Assembly: GCA_027575765.1 (NCBI GenBank)
Contig: JANBPT010000883.1
Span: 1 to 20,147, forward strand
DNA: 20,147 bases
Direction: 5' to 3'
Source: Tieghemiomyces parasiticus
Taxonomy: Eukaryota; Kickxellomycota; Dimargaritomycetes; Dimargaritales; Dimargaritaceae
Part shown: positions 1 through 11,228 of the stretch, in pieces
Layout of the letters: every line of letters begins with the position of its first letter
Numbering within the stretch: the stretch's first letter is position 1
Notes under the pieces: generated by a model
The model's database searches: none
Seen by the model: only the letters and a program-made list of their open reading frames with translations
What the model was told of the DNA's origin: nothing
Position numbers and translations under genes: made by a program

Positions 1-455
1 GTCCGAATCTTTTCCTTATTGTGCTTGAGCGACTCGCCCTTCCAGCTGGGAAGTGTCATGACAGACACGGGCCAGACCTTGGCGACAGCGTCCAGGTTTT
101 GAATGGGCTGTGTATCATTGCCACTGATCATGATAGACGCGGCGTTGAAGGTGGGGTTGGAGAAGGTGTGCTTCACCTCCAGGTCCACGCCGGACTTGCG
201 GAGGATTGATGTAACATCATCGTCGGTTAGTGAGGGGATGGTGGCTGCCACCGATGGTTCAAACTGGACGATGTAGCGGCCTGGGATGATATTGGTTGAG
301 CCCAGGCTCGTTTCAATGTCGCTGTCCAAGTCATTGGCCGAGCTAGGTGTAACAACGGAACTGGCTGTTGAGGTGGAAGCGTCAGAGGTCGTGTCAGCGG
401 CGACGAGGGCGAGTAGGGCCAGGCCGTAGAGGGAAAGAGTGGTGAGACGCATCAT
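1..455 (-). CDS. Subtilisin-like serine protease precursor, N-terminal part (signal peptide + I9 propeptide); 3' end outside window
   Basis: The open frame starts at the ATG at 455-453, which is followed directly by a second ATG, and runs off the left edge after 151 codons with no stop or intron. Residues 2-20 form a secretion signal: a basic/Thr start, then an Leu/Ala-rich core ending in VAA. Residues 21-52 are a Ser/Thr/Asp-rich low-complexity stretch. Residues 56-135 read as a subtilase propeptide (inhibitor I9 fold): IIPGRYIVQFEP at 56-67, HTFSNPTFNAASIMI at 96-110 and the closing AVAKVWPVSVMTLP at 123-136. In this family the propeptide assists folding and inhibits the enzyme until it is cleaved. 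The catalytic Asp/His/Ser are not in the window, so activity cannot be judged. The protein is probably secreted or vacuolar. A second subtilase end lies at 19337-20147 on the same strand. The family call is secure; the exact subclass is not. Confidence 0.88.
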   Translation of the reverse strand, partial: MMRLTTLSLYGLALLALVAADTTSDASTSTASSVVTPSSANDLDSDIETSLGSTNIIPGRYIVQFEPSVAATIPSLTDDDVTSILRKSGVDLEVKHTFSNPTFNAASIMISGNDTQPIQNLDAVAKVWPVSVMTLPSWKGESLKHNKEKIR

Positions 456-500
456 GGACTCGGTCGAATACTTAGGGAGCTGGATAAATGCGACGATAAA

Positions 501-510
501 TTATAAAAAT
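501..510 (-). promoter_or_regulatory. AT-rich TATA-like element upstream of the left subtilase
   Basis: On the minus strand this reads ATTTTTATAA and continues into more AT-rich sequence. It sits about 45 nt upstream of the ATG at 455. It is the strongest TATA-like match close to this start, but the surrounding sequence is generally AT-rich, so this is only a candidate. Confidence 0.25.
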
Positions 511-3500
511 AGTTAATATATCAAATTTGTTAATAAGAGGTCGTACGGATGGCAAAACGATCAGGTTCGCTATAATAGTAGGAAGGGGTGTGTATACCAG
601 TACTACAACGAACAACTTGAAAGCGAATAGAGGTAAGGGGCCTCTTAACTGGTATAACCCTACAATAAGAAGTGTCACGTTAACTGGCTGCTTCCTACGC
701 TGAACCCTGAGGGTCGGCGGATTATATATCGAATCTGATATGGCGCGGGGCGCTTGACCACGAAAAAATGCTTCGTCGAGCAGACAGATGGTAAAAACGG
801 GAGCCACATTAGGGCGATGAGTAGGGAGGCCTCTGTATAATGGAGCCCCCCCCCGCCTGTAGCAAGAATGAAGAATTACCATAGTAATGGGACCGGTGCA
901 GCCCCTATATTACTATAAAATATAAGGCTGAAACTCAGCACCGCTGCGAACATTTCCTAAAATGAGACGAAGAAGATCATCGTTGGAGCAATCAGCTTCA
1001 GTACTGTACTGTAAAGCTCCAGTTCCCCACGGATCGTTTATTTTCACACCTGCTTGCTAAAATTTTGTAGTGGAAAATAGATTTTTCTCATGGGACAATG
1101 GAGAGGCGGCGAACATCCACTATTATGATATGGACCGTCAGACATACCTGTACGAGTCTAATGTGATTGGAGGGGGTGCGATGTTTCAATGCCTTTTTTA
1201 ACGTTTACTCTCTACATGTATAATTATCCGGCTTCGCTCCTGCATTAGTCGAGGGGTGGGACTTGCGGGGGCCACAGAGATGTCCCTTTTGTTCAGTTAC
1301 CAACTGACAGGAGCTGCCATCGCTGGTTGTGGAAGTAAAAAGGGGCTATGCGACCAAGTTTGATTTCCTGCCGATCTACAAGGGACTCGTGAGTCCACCC
1401 ATTTAGAGCGGGGAGGGTGAAGAGGACAGGCTCATTAATCAGCGCCTATCATATAACCCATCATGGATCATCAATGGTAGTCTCCCAAACTTGGTGATAA
1501 CAGTCGTAGCTGAGAAATCGAGAAAGTCTTACTTACAATGGTGGTGAAGTCAGCTAGTGGATCACACTATGGTAATTGGTGAATCGGCGCCACGGACACC
1601 ATGTCAATATAAACTGCTGATTAGTTGTGGATAGCACCATCCGAGGGTATAGGTATGGTCTCCATAAACGTTTTATGCAATTGGCCAGCGACATCATCTC
1701 TTACTTTCTTTCAGATTCAACCGCATGTGTGTACTCTTCCAACCGGTTCTCAACTGTCTGCTTAGCCACTGACTTATTGCGCATGTACTCCAAAAAAAAG
1801 TTGATTACGATAATGGCAATGTAGTACCTATGATCTCTTCAGTCTTACCGCATCTAATCGGCAGCAATAACATTTGGCATGGCATGTCTCAGTCTTTGTT
1901 TTTGGAAAGGCCATCGGCTTTGCCGTAAAAATCACTTCAGCCTGCTCGCTTGACAGAATAGCCACGCCTGAACGGTGTACATATGCGATCTTACCTTAAC
2001 CTTAACCTTTCCTCAAGTACAACGACCCCTCGAATGTCGGCCACTTTTAGGTAAATCATTATGGGCCACGTCCCAACTCTGTTTTCGCATATTTATGCAC
2101 CTAGTATTGGTACGACACTCACTGCACGGGTCATAATCATCACTAATTGAAATACTAAAAATATTGTACTCGCAATGGTTGTTGGGGACAAGGGGCTGGG
2201 TACCAATTAGGTTCAAGTGCATATTGGTGGTAATGATGATGTTAATCCATAGTGTCGGTTGCTCGGCTTATGCCTGGCCAACAGACGAGACCCTCCCCCC
2301 ACCACTCAATGGGTGCACGAGTAGTAGTATAGTGGTAGCGACCAATTGCCATGGTCTTGATCAGAGGTTGTTGCAGGTAAGTGCATAAACGTTGGTGACA
2401 ATAGTGGTGAAAAATATACGTGGAAAAAAGGTAACCCGATCGGACATGGTTACATTGTTTGGTAAGCTGTCGGTTATCTTGGGTGGGTAACCGCCTTCCC
2501 TGATCTGAAAGTGTTCTGGCACTGATGTTATCTTTGATTTCCAAGCTGTTGGTTCTTATGGTCACCCTCGCCATTACTGGGCGAGACTGACAACATTAGT
2601 ATCAATCTGGAGCCAACCCACTTTTAACCACCGCTGCCAAAGATCATGATAGCCCATGCTTCCCTTTCAGGTCCTGTGGTCGCCTAGAACGATTTTTCCT
2701 TATGCATCAGGCGGTAGCCAACCATGACTTCACCACACGCCTGGATCACCCCTTATGTACCTAGCGAGGACAATAACCAACTACTCCACGACCCACCCAC
2801 GACCACCTAGGCCAGTCCTTTTGAAAGACACTTGCTATATTTCTTAACGCTTCTTTACGATTCCATCATTCTCTATTCTAGCATCCACTGATATGGCCAA
2901 GTCACAGGCCTGTGCCCTATATAAGGTCCCAAGTCAGGTTTCAATTAACGACAGTTAACGCCCTTTATGCGTACTAGTTTCAGATCGTGATTAGACCTAC
3001 CAGAGGTCCTTTTTCCCCAATAACATATGGGAGCTTGAACATACTCGAGGTACATAGTTAATTGCCTTGTCTGTTGGATGAGTTGCAAAAAGGTTTAATT
3101 TTTCGTTTAGAGAATTACGGTACAATGGCCTCAGCTGGCACAAAAGGCGATGACCTGATAAATATGTTTGTCCATAAGTGGTGCTGACAAAGTATGCCAT
3201 CCGCCGTGGTAGTAAAATATCCACTAACAGATATTCCAAGTTTTATCCGATCATGAACTTTACACCGTCCGAATCTAGCGAAATTGTGGCACGGGTTTCG
3301 AACTGAGCATTGTGACTGATATCTGCAGTCCAATCTTTTGTGGCTGCCTGTCGATTCTACTTGGCGGATTTCTCATTTCTACCCTGCTTCTTACTCAAGG
3401 GAGGTCAAAGGTGTATGAGTGGACCCCAAAGCTTGACTGTCTAGGCTCTTATTTCAGGGAAGGCATGGCCAGATAGGTCCTTGCTCCTATGGAGTGGGTA

Positions 3501-5600
3501 ACCCCTGTGGTAGTTGCGCCGATCCTATGCGTTTGTCATATTTTACCAACGCTGTCTAGCTACCAACTTCTCCCTTCAGTTTTGTATAATACCTAATCGT
3601 ATATTAAGTTGTAGTGTAGACCATGTTACGTAAGAATTAATAGGAGACAGCGTTTGTAGAAGACAGAACATGTAAGAAGGGAAGAGAGTGAGATATGCGG
3701 CCAAGGGTAGGCGCCCCAGGTATACTTACGTACTGGGTGGGTAGTCCATCTCGTCGTTTGCGGTCGCCTGAACCCCGTCGGTCCCAAGGGGATAGGACAT
3801 GTTGGAGCCCCCCCCATTCCCACCACAATATAATATAGACTGGGGAAAGGCTACACTTGAAAGCCTAGCTGTATAACCGTAGTTGGTTGGATTTTGAAAT
3901 CGGAGCCTTGGCTATCCGCGTGCTTAACTGAGAGAAGAGTCAAAAGGGACCAGACCAGAAGGAACCGTCGAAACAGATATCAGCTGAGAGAAGTGACACT
4001 ATGGTACTTCGAAGATGTCGCCGGGTGTCAAATTTTTCAGCTGTCTGTTAGGTTGCAGATCAAGGTACAGGACACAAATATGGTAAAAATTGCGTGACAG
4101 CGCATCCAAAACTTATTATTCGTCGGGGCCCATCACACTCCGTCTAAATTGAAGCGTGCCAGCCTGATTAGATACCTAGTAGCCCTTTTTACTCACAGCA
4201 ACGCAATCCAAGGGTAAACGGTTTCAAAGCAACGAACTCACAGTACCAGACTAGCCACCTACCCTGACGGAATCCATCACAGTCAACGGGGCTCCATACA
4301 CATGCACGCAAATATGCGCCACTGAATAAACGCCATGTACAAGGGTTTGGTACGGCTGTATCGGCCGAAAGCAATGTGAAGGATTTACCCTACACATAGC
4401 TGTCGTGGGCTGCATTGGAGGTAAACCGGCCCTGCTGAATTACCTCCTTTGAGGGCCTGGCTATCACGCCACAAATGATCCCAAGCCCACCGTTCAAGCT
4501 TAGTGCCACCCCCACTGTCTGTCGGAAGAGTTATACATCATTCCCTACAGGCGACAGCTGAAAAGGCCCCCCCCCTTGGCTCTACTACTACCCAGCCCCT
4601 TTTTATTGCTTTAACTTCCAGCTATCAGTTCACTGCTGATTCACATTGGCTTGCCCGTGATATTTCTCTCGTGTTTTTCCATTTCATCGCTACCAGCTTC
4701 GACATAGTGACCACGGTCATTAGTCAATACTTTACCTTCTGCTTGACTTGAATTATATCTTGTAGTTTCGGTTCTCTTCCCACAGCGGCTACAAACCAGA
4801 GCTGTAATACCAGTTTTCTCCTCAGTTGGCTCACCGGCTGATTGCATATACGAGAAAGCACAACTTGACTCTCAAGGACATTTCCACCTCCTCCAGCTTG
4901 TCTTAATTTCTTTCCAATGACTCGGCTCTTCAGCTTCCTCTTATCTTTTGTGATTACCCCCTCCCCTTTCAGACTGCTATTGTAACCCAATCCCTTTTGT
5001 GCCTACTGACCCCTTAATAGGTAAGAAGCGTTTCATCGTAAGGCTGATCTCTGTTTACAAACTGCTCAAGGGATATGAATCCTTACTAGCCAGTAGAGCA
5101 GGAAAGAGAATCATCACATGGTGGATTTACTAGCAATATTTCGAAACCGAGCATAACGTGAGAGAAAACTGCACCTGACACATCCAGCAATGGCAGTATC
5201 TATAAGTATTGGCTATTAATTCGAGGATGGCTGCACAGTCAGGAACGGGATAGCCTCAAAGCTACCCTCGCAACTTAATGACAAAAGCTACTAAGTATGA
5301 TTAAACATAAGTGGCATCAAGCCCTCACACCTTGTACGAGATCGCAGTAGATCGTCCTGGAATTGACGCAAAGAGCCCTTCATTAAGTGCCATTATATGA
5401 GCACTGTGCAAATGTGTGACAGGTGATAGGCCCAACAACGGCTAAGTCAGCCTCCACTATGTTATTTTCCACCAATATTATGCGTCCGCGCAGCGCTGGC
5501 AGCGTCGAATGAAAACTGTTTCACATCAAAAAGACCAGCCGTTAAACTTTGACGGCCTATTTGAACAAAAACTATGGCAGGCCAAGTATTCTCTATTTGC
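511..5600. other. Gene-poor region, no supported gene
   Basis: Five kilobases with no open frame above about 136 codons in any frame. None of the frames shows a recognisable domain, signal peptide or compositional bias like the neighbouring real exons. C homopolymers occur at 846-854 (9 nt), 3808-3815 (8 nt) and 4567-4575 (9 nt). A pyrimidine-rich stretch lies at about 4560-5000. A short CCTTAA tandem (2.7 units) lies at about 1994-2009. I found no convincing tRNA A/B boxes, rRNA or transposon ends. Decayed genes or small multi-exon genes cannot be excluded by eye. Confidence 0.5.
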
Positions 5601-5601
5601 A

Positions 5602-5607
5602 TTTATT
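5602..5607 (-). terminator. Poly(A) signal AATAAA of RING copy 1
   Basis: A canonical AATAAA on the minus strand, 41 nt after the stop codon at 5651-5649, inside an AT-rich stretch. The distance and orientation fit a short 3' UTR. Confidence 0.55.
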
Positions 5608-5648
5608 ATAAACAATGACGCCAACCTCGACACCTTAATTTAGCTCGA

Positions 5649-7825
5649 CTACCAAAGTGGGGTGCCCGGCATGCCTTTCGTACCAGGGTCACCCGAGAAT
5701 CTAGAAGGGACTGCTTCCGAGGTGCCAGCACCTGGATGAGGAACGGGTTCGTTGTTCGGGGGTGGCTTGTGGCCTGGGGTCGAGTTGTATTTGCAGAGCG
5801 GGCAGCGGGCGGTGCGGGTGGTGAGCCATTTGTCGATGCACCCGCCGTGGAAGGCATGGCTACAAGGCAGCATGCGCAGGACCTCGCCGCAGCTGAACAG
5901 GTCTTCGCACACGGGGCACTGCGCGGGTCCGGCCAGATTGCGCTTCCGGAGTACCGTCATGATACTCTCATAGGTCGTGGTCTTTGGGATGCGGGTCCGA
6001 CTGGCGTTAATAGATGACATTTGTGTACGCCCGGTACCACGGCTGCCGAGGGCGGACGCTTCACCGCTACTGCTGGTCGCCAGAGATGCCAAGGGGAAGT
6101 CCTGCAGGGCAAATGTGTCGGTGGTCGCAGTCGAGGCCGCAGGGTCAACGTGGCTTGCGCTGTCGTATTCTATTGGTGCCGAGGACGAGGTAGCGAGGAC
6201 GCTTGGATTTGATTTCCGTTTTGCAGAGACCGTGGTCATCATCTGGGCCATGATGGGCAGGGTGCCGGGCTCTCTGGCACTCTGGGCCAGCAGTTTCGGG
6301 CTAGGTAGCGTGGTCACAATCATTGAGTCGCCTGTGCTGAGTTGACCCATGTAGTCACCGGAGCTGGACTGGGTCCCAGAGAATCCCGACGACTTTTCCG
6401 ATCTATTTGTGAACACGAGTGAGGCCGGACCAGTACCGTTGGCGTCGTCCAGGTACCGGCTCTTTTCAGCACTTTTACCGGACGGAGAGAACTCATCACC
6501 GTCACTGTCGCTATCCTCGTCGCTGGACGTCCCGAGGGTGTTGGCGGCGACCTTGAAGCGCTGAATGGCCGGAGCGGTGCAGAAGCGGAACTGACACCGG
6601 GTCTCGTCAGTGAAGCTTACGCTCGGCAACTGGCGAAGTTGGTTGGCATTGAGTGCCGGCGCGTTACGGGTTCTAATAGGTTTGGACAGCAGAGCACGTA
6701 TCCTCTGCTGGTGCCGACTAGTTTTCGCCTCAATAATAGCCAACGCCGCATGACGCTTAGCACGCCGAGACCTGAAGTGTATGAAACAGACCGCACCTGA
6801 AGTGATTTTGATTTGGTGGGAAAAAAAGGGGAAAAGGCCAATATAGGTCAGAATCTATCAAGCATGTCGAGTGGCTCTGTGGTAGCGAACAGGGCCGCAA
6901 GACTGGGGGAAAATAATCACGTTATACCCCGTGTGGCCGATGCAGCCATACGCCCGTTGCTCTGGGGCCAACCCTATTGATCCTCTTAGTAAAGTACCGC
7001 TACACGGGGCTTCATCCCTTAAGGTTAAGAGGTGAGTGGCCCACGAGACACAGATACAGCGATCTACTTACCGATAATAATGACAACAATTAATGGGACC
7101 GTGACGGCAATGACGAGTGTGGTGTTCGTCCCGGGCCCGTTGGGACTATCCTGGCTGGAAGTGATGCCACCAAACTCGACGCGACCCCAGACGCGGTGGT
7201 AGTAGGTGCCATTCGTATCCTTTGTCAGGTCACTGGCCGTATCATTTTGATTAGCGGAGTTGGTTGTCCGTTTTCCGTTATCACTTGGGTCTTGTTGAAA
7301 GAGTGATATCTGGTTGCTCAGTTGCGTGCCGGCGGCGTTTGGTACAAAGAAGTATGGTATAATGGGAGCGAGCTGCGCCAAAGTGAACTTTTCAAGGCTC
7401 CCGTCATCAGTAGCCAGGTATATAATACCAGCCTTGACGCGTGGGTGTCGGAGTCCATTCAAGAGCTTACTTCCTTGGAAGTATTCTGTAATGCAGACGA
7501 GAGCGATATGGTCTACATCGTCGATAAGGAAAGGGAAGTTATTACCGTCGTAGACAAAAAACACCCCTTCAAAATGAAGTGGCATTGCGTTAACAAGGAA
7601 GTTGGCTTTGGCCACCACGTTGACAGCAACAGGAGATGAAGAAAGGTTCGCTGTGGTCGAGTAGGTATTAGGGTCAAGGAACACTAGGTCATTGAAAACG
7701 CTCACCGATGGAAGGCCTCTACCCCACACCGAGAGAGAACGAGGTGCCAAAAGCACCGCGGCCAAGATATACATCAAACTGGCAACCGACCACGGCGCTC
7801 CGATGGACTTCCTAACCATTAACAT
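5649..7825 (-). CDS. PA-TM-RING-H2 E3 ubiquitin ligase, copy 1 (two exons, 633 aa)
   Basis: CDS is join(7825..7072, 6796..5649) on the minus strand. The donor is G|GTAAGTA, the acceptor CTTCAG|GT, and the phase is 1 within a Gly codon. Residues 1-33 are a signal peptide or anchor. Residues 85-175 are a protease-associated-like lumenal domain (GVFFVYD, VDHIALV, HPRVKAGIIY, PNAAGTQ). Sequons NLS, NDT, NGT and NTT suggest glycosylation. The transmembrane helix is about 236-259 and spans the exon junction, followed by basic RSRRAKR. An acidic Ser/Asp cluster lies at 342-353, in a long disordered linker. The RING-H2 is at 545-586, with ligands C545, C548, C563, H565, H568, C571, C583, C586 and the E2-contacting Trp in DKWL. 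It probably ubiquitinates cargo at endosomal or vacuolar membranes, like the RNF13/GRAIL architecture. It is longer than animal relatives because of the linker. A second ATG at codon 3 is an alternative start. Substrates are unknown. Confidence 0.9.
5750..6673 (-). repeat. Near-identical tract shared with copy 2 (unit A)
   Basis: Aligned base by base at a constant offset of 5580 to 11330-12253, this 924-bp segment differs at only two sites: 6144 versus 11724 and 6618 versus 12198. Both are synonymous, so residues 293-600 are identical in the two proteins. Identity collapses immediately outside both ends. It covers the linker and the RING. Confidence 0.95.
6797..7071 (-). other. Spliceosomal intron of RING copy 1 (275 nt, phase 1)
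   Basis: The donor GTAAGT starts at 7071 and the acceptor TCAG ends at 6797. Removing it joins codon G252 in frame and completes a continuous hydrophobic helix across the junction, which strongly supports the boundaries. The first in-frame codons of the intron are Lys then TAG, so retention would truncate the protein before the RING. Its middle (6897-7018) is conserved with copy 2. Confidence 0.88.
6897..7018 (-). other. Conserved intronic core, copy 1 (possible structured RNA)
   Basis: 122 nt aligned without gaps to 12474-12595 in the copy 2 intron with 10 differences, including a 43-nt block with none. It is better conserved than the intron on either side and than most of exon 1. In transcript sense the arms CCCCGTGT (7009-7002) and ACACGGGG (6934-6927) are perfectly complementary and would close a loop of about 67 nt. 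I recognise no known RNA class in it. Confidence 0.45.
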
Positions 7826-8026
7826 CGGCCGGCTATCCCTGGGAAATTGACGGGGGGCGGAGGAGGGGAAAGGGGCGGGTATAGCTACCGAGGTTGTACG
7901 CAGTTTGGGGAGTCCAGCGAAGAGAGAAATTCAATACTGTGGGACCGGGTAGGTGGTTGATAATAACCTCGGGATGAGATAATAGGCTAGGGGCAACGCG
8001 TAATTAGGGAGTTGTATAACAGTAGG

Positions 8027-8034
8027 TATAAATA
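8027..8034 (-). promoter_or_regulatory. TATTTATA element upstream of RING copy 1
   Basis: TATTTATA on the minus strand, 201 nt upstream of the ATG at 7825. The same octamer occurs 187 nt upstream of copy 3. It is a candidate core-promoter element only; the 5' leader between it and the ATG holds a C-rich run (7850-7880, minus strand) typical of fungal leaders. Confidence 0.3.
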
Positions 8035-8039
8035 ATGGC

Positions 8040-11000
8040 ACATTAGAGAAAAAGGTAGGCGGGCGCGTATTTACCGCGGCATTAACAGAAGGACTCGGTC
8101 AGAATAGAGAGGGTGTAAAAGTAATAGGCGCATTGTAATAGTCGAGGATGGGGAATCGTTATATACCCCATTGCCGTCCAATCACTCTGGCTGAAGCTGG
8201 ACGCAACAATGACCCTTTAAACTCAGAGTACGGGCGATTTAGCCACTATGATTACCTAGGACGGAAGAGAGAGAGAAAGCGAGTCAGCTCAGTCATTACC
8301 ATCAGTACCATGACGAGCCTGTTGCCATCCTCTGAACACTCCAACCTGGCGATCACAGCTGCAATCAAGTCGACATTGGGCCCTCGTCGACCGGGAAAAT
8401 CAAACGCTACCACTGTGGGGCCTGGTCCCTAATGGCCGTTTTAAGGCGACCGCAAGGGGATTATGGATTTTTTTTCCTGCTTCCGGTGGTCAACAATGAC
8501 CGTCAACGGGGTGCATAGTTGAGCGGAATAGGCAGGGCCACGTTCAAGGCGACCAGCAAATAGCGGGTAATGTGGGGGTACGTGGTGATCCCACGAGTGC
8601 GAGCGTGGTAAAACGGTCGTCTTGGACAGGGTTAACAAGGGTTGTTGATAATTGACAGTTACCTGATATCCCCATTTTTTATGAGCAGGCAGAATAAGTG
8701 TGGTGAAAGCTGTGGGGAGAAATGGGAGGAGTACTAAGGCGAAATCGAGTCGCGTTCGATGAAGTCTAGTATAGGGGAGGGTGGGCTGCCGCGCAGTTGG
8801 TCCGTGGCAAGGTTTCTCGATTGGCTTGGGCCACGACTTGGGCTGACGGCTGGTCCACGGATGTTGGCTTAGGCAATCCTGCGCTGTAAGTTAGGTTAGT
8901 CGTTGTTGCACACCCTGTAGCTAGAGAGACCACAGCCGAGTGGGTAATCTCGCAAGCGCCAGCCGACATAACTTGTGACTAGTCAGGGCCTGCTATTTAG
9001 CTTAGCACTATGAGACAGTGAAGGGGAAGATTGCTCTTGAGTAGGTTGGGTAAGTGAGACCACATTCAACGCTGACGCAAGGTTGGAAAAATTTACACTC
9101 ACCGCTGATTGCCAGAATGAGTGGATGTCAGGAGCCCTGCGAATGTGAGAGTGGCCCTGGAGTCGTGGTGGTGAGAGCGAACCTATCTGACCCTGTAGTT
9201 CCATATTATACGGTGCCCAGGGCTTCACTGTAGTAGAAGGTGGCATGTCAAGCAATTAGGCATTGCGATTACCCTGACACCGTGTCAGCACCTTACTTGA
9301 AACACGCTATCAACCAGGGTGAAGTGATATCCTGTGGACTGAACTTCAGTGCCGACCACATACGGGGCTGGGTGTTAAGGGCTGATTGTCAACGCCACAC
9401 GAGCTTGGCGCCTGGATGGCCTACTTGTGTGTGATATGACCGTAAGTGACCTGAATTCCCCCTCCCTAACCAACCCGGTAATACAGCCACAGTCAGCCAC
9501 GCCGTGAATGCAGATACAATTTATGAGAAGCACGGAGGGGTCTAGGGAGTGGTAGTTAGGATCCATGCTAGAAGCATCCAGCACCGCACCCGCAAATTTA
9601 ATAGAGTAGAAGCGACAGATTCCAACAAACCCACATGAGTGTCTGATGACATTATCAATGATATACGCCCCATTAAACCCCGCAAGCGTAGAGGGTGGTA
9701 AAGTGGAAGATTACGAAGCCGAGCAGCACCGACTAGGTAAGGATGATGGGAACAAAATGGTACCATGACAGCGCAATCCGTAAGGCAGGCCGCCGGGGCC
9801 ATAACCCTTCAATACTTAGTTACAAACTAATTGATCTGGATATTGACATCCTACCCTGTTTCGGGTTATATTCCACATAGGAAACTCGCCTAGTTCACTT
9901 ATTTACCCCGTCCTATCTCCCCAATCCGTGCAATCCCCTGTTTAGCATATATCTGCCTAGATAGTAACCTGAAGTCCTACTCTGGATCAGCTACTTCCTT
10001 AACTCACGCCACGGACACGCCGGCAGCTGTTTTTTCACCGTTGACGAGGCTAGAATTCGATCATAGCCCTTCCATGGATTACAAACAACACTTCGCCAAT
10101 AGGAAGGATAAGCTGATTATTCTAACTGGTCCTCATACTTTTATTATACCAGTCGCTATCGTTGGGCCAGCCCCAATTACTCTTTCAGATTGAACCGAAC
10201 CCGTGCACCGCAAGGTTGAATTGTTATTTATATTAACAAAACGATCTAAAAAAGTACTATGCCTGGCATAGTTTCACCTTCCATTCATATACATATTTGA
10301 CCATCCAGCAGGACTAATTGCGGGAAACTGAGTGAACTATTAAGCCTTGTCAAGCGTCGAGATTAAACCTCTACTGGCCAATGGCTTACGTCTAGCTGAT
10401 ACAGCCCTACACAAAAGGGATGGTTTAAACGACAGCAATCGGAGCTGGGAATGGCCACACAGGATCGACCTACGTGGGAAGACAGAGGCGAGTGGGGTCG
10501 TTCCCGGCCTGGCATACTTTTCAAACTTACTCCCTGTCGAATTGCGTTAAGGAAATGTTCGACACAAAAACCACGACGGGAAGACACTTACCTTGTAAAA
10601 TGACGAAGAAAATCAATAACCAGCCACACTCGCCACTACGGGATAGATTTCGGAAAACAAATAAGGTGGTATAATATTGTGCGAGCCTATATACTCCAGA
10701 AAAGACAACGTAAGCGATCCAAAACCACCCCAACAGTCGCCACCTAAAACGCTAGCCTAGCTCGGCCCTCAACCAACGCCACGTCGAATCGTTCCTTAAT
10801 AAGCTCGTTACGTATCCAAATCTAGGTGTCTTTGGCAGCCTCTGCCAAGTCAAAATCAATCAGCAGACAAGATAAACAGCGGAGGAGGCTTAAGTACCAG
10901 GGTCTAAGGCGCAGACTTCTACTCAATTCCCAGAGGTGGCTGACCAGTCTATAGTGCGACCGGCTCCTCAACCTATGATAAGGAAGCTGTAACACCGAGG

Positions 11001-11225
11001 AGACACCTGCTACACTGTGGTATGTGGTGTTGATAGGTGTTCCTGGTAAGTCATATCCTCTCGGCGCTCTTCAATTAGGGTACAATGTAATGCGCGCTTC
11101 AAATTGTACCACCCTAATCTACATGCATTCACCTACCACCCGAAGTTCATTTGATATCTTAGTGGTATATTTTCTATCCGATATAATCCATTATAGTGTA
11201 CATAGACAGATTGTAATATCAGAGC
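8040..11225. other. Gene-poor spacer between RING copies 1 and 2
   Basis: No supported gene. Two antiparallel open frames overlap at 8148-8432 (plus strand, 94 codons) and 8428-8255 (minus strand, 58 codons without a start). Short adjoining minus-strand frames lie at 9255-8983 and 8969-8766 in different frames and are rich in Ser, Thr, Pro and Ala. These might be remnants of a decayed gene, but no domain is recognisable. The rest (9800-11000) is AT-richer and featureless apart from the inverted repeat at 11074-11118. Confidence 0.45.
11074..11118. repeat. Imperfect inverted repeat downstream of RING copy 2
   Basis: The left arm ATTAGGGTACAAT (11074-11086) and the right arm ATTGTACCACCCTAAT (11103-11118) are complementary over 13 bp with a 3-nt bulge. 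They flank a 16-nt spacer containing GCGCGC. It lies 111-155 nt past the copy 2 stop and could fold in its 3' transcript. Function is unknown. Confidence 0.6.
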
Positions 11226-11228
11226 AAC

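Noticed and set aside
472..882. 136-codon minus-strand frame just upstream of the left subtilase
   Set aside because: No domain, unlikely composition, and it overlaps the expected promoter of the subtilase. The subtilase already has a good signal peptide at its own ATG.
1994..2009. CCTTAA tandem resembling a telomere-type repeat
   Set aside because: Only 2.7 units and not a TTAGGG-type sequence; too short to be telomeric.
3280..3310. Possible tRNA B box (GTTCGAA on the minus strand)
   Set aside because: The flanking bases do not form a T-stem and no A box or acceptor stem fits. No tRNA was found elsewhere in the window.
4503..4990. Overlapping frames in a pyrimidine-rich stretch (82 codons plus strand, 88 codons minus strand)
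   Set aside because: The openness is explained by skewed base composition, and no recognisable protein feature is present.
5977..6345. 122-codon plus-strand open frame antisense to copy 1 exon 2, with an identical one at 11557-11925 in copy 2
   Set aside because: It lies wholly opposite a well-supported GC-rich exon. Its presence in both copies follows from the 99.8% DNA identity, not from selection on this frame, and it shows no domain.
6890..6915. Alternative 3' splice site TTTTCCCCCAG inside the copy 1 intron, also present in copy 2
   Set aside because: Using it would not continue the transmembrane helix, whereas the acceptor at 6797 does so in all three genes. The site's conservation is covered by the intron-core finding.
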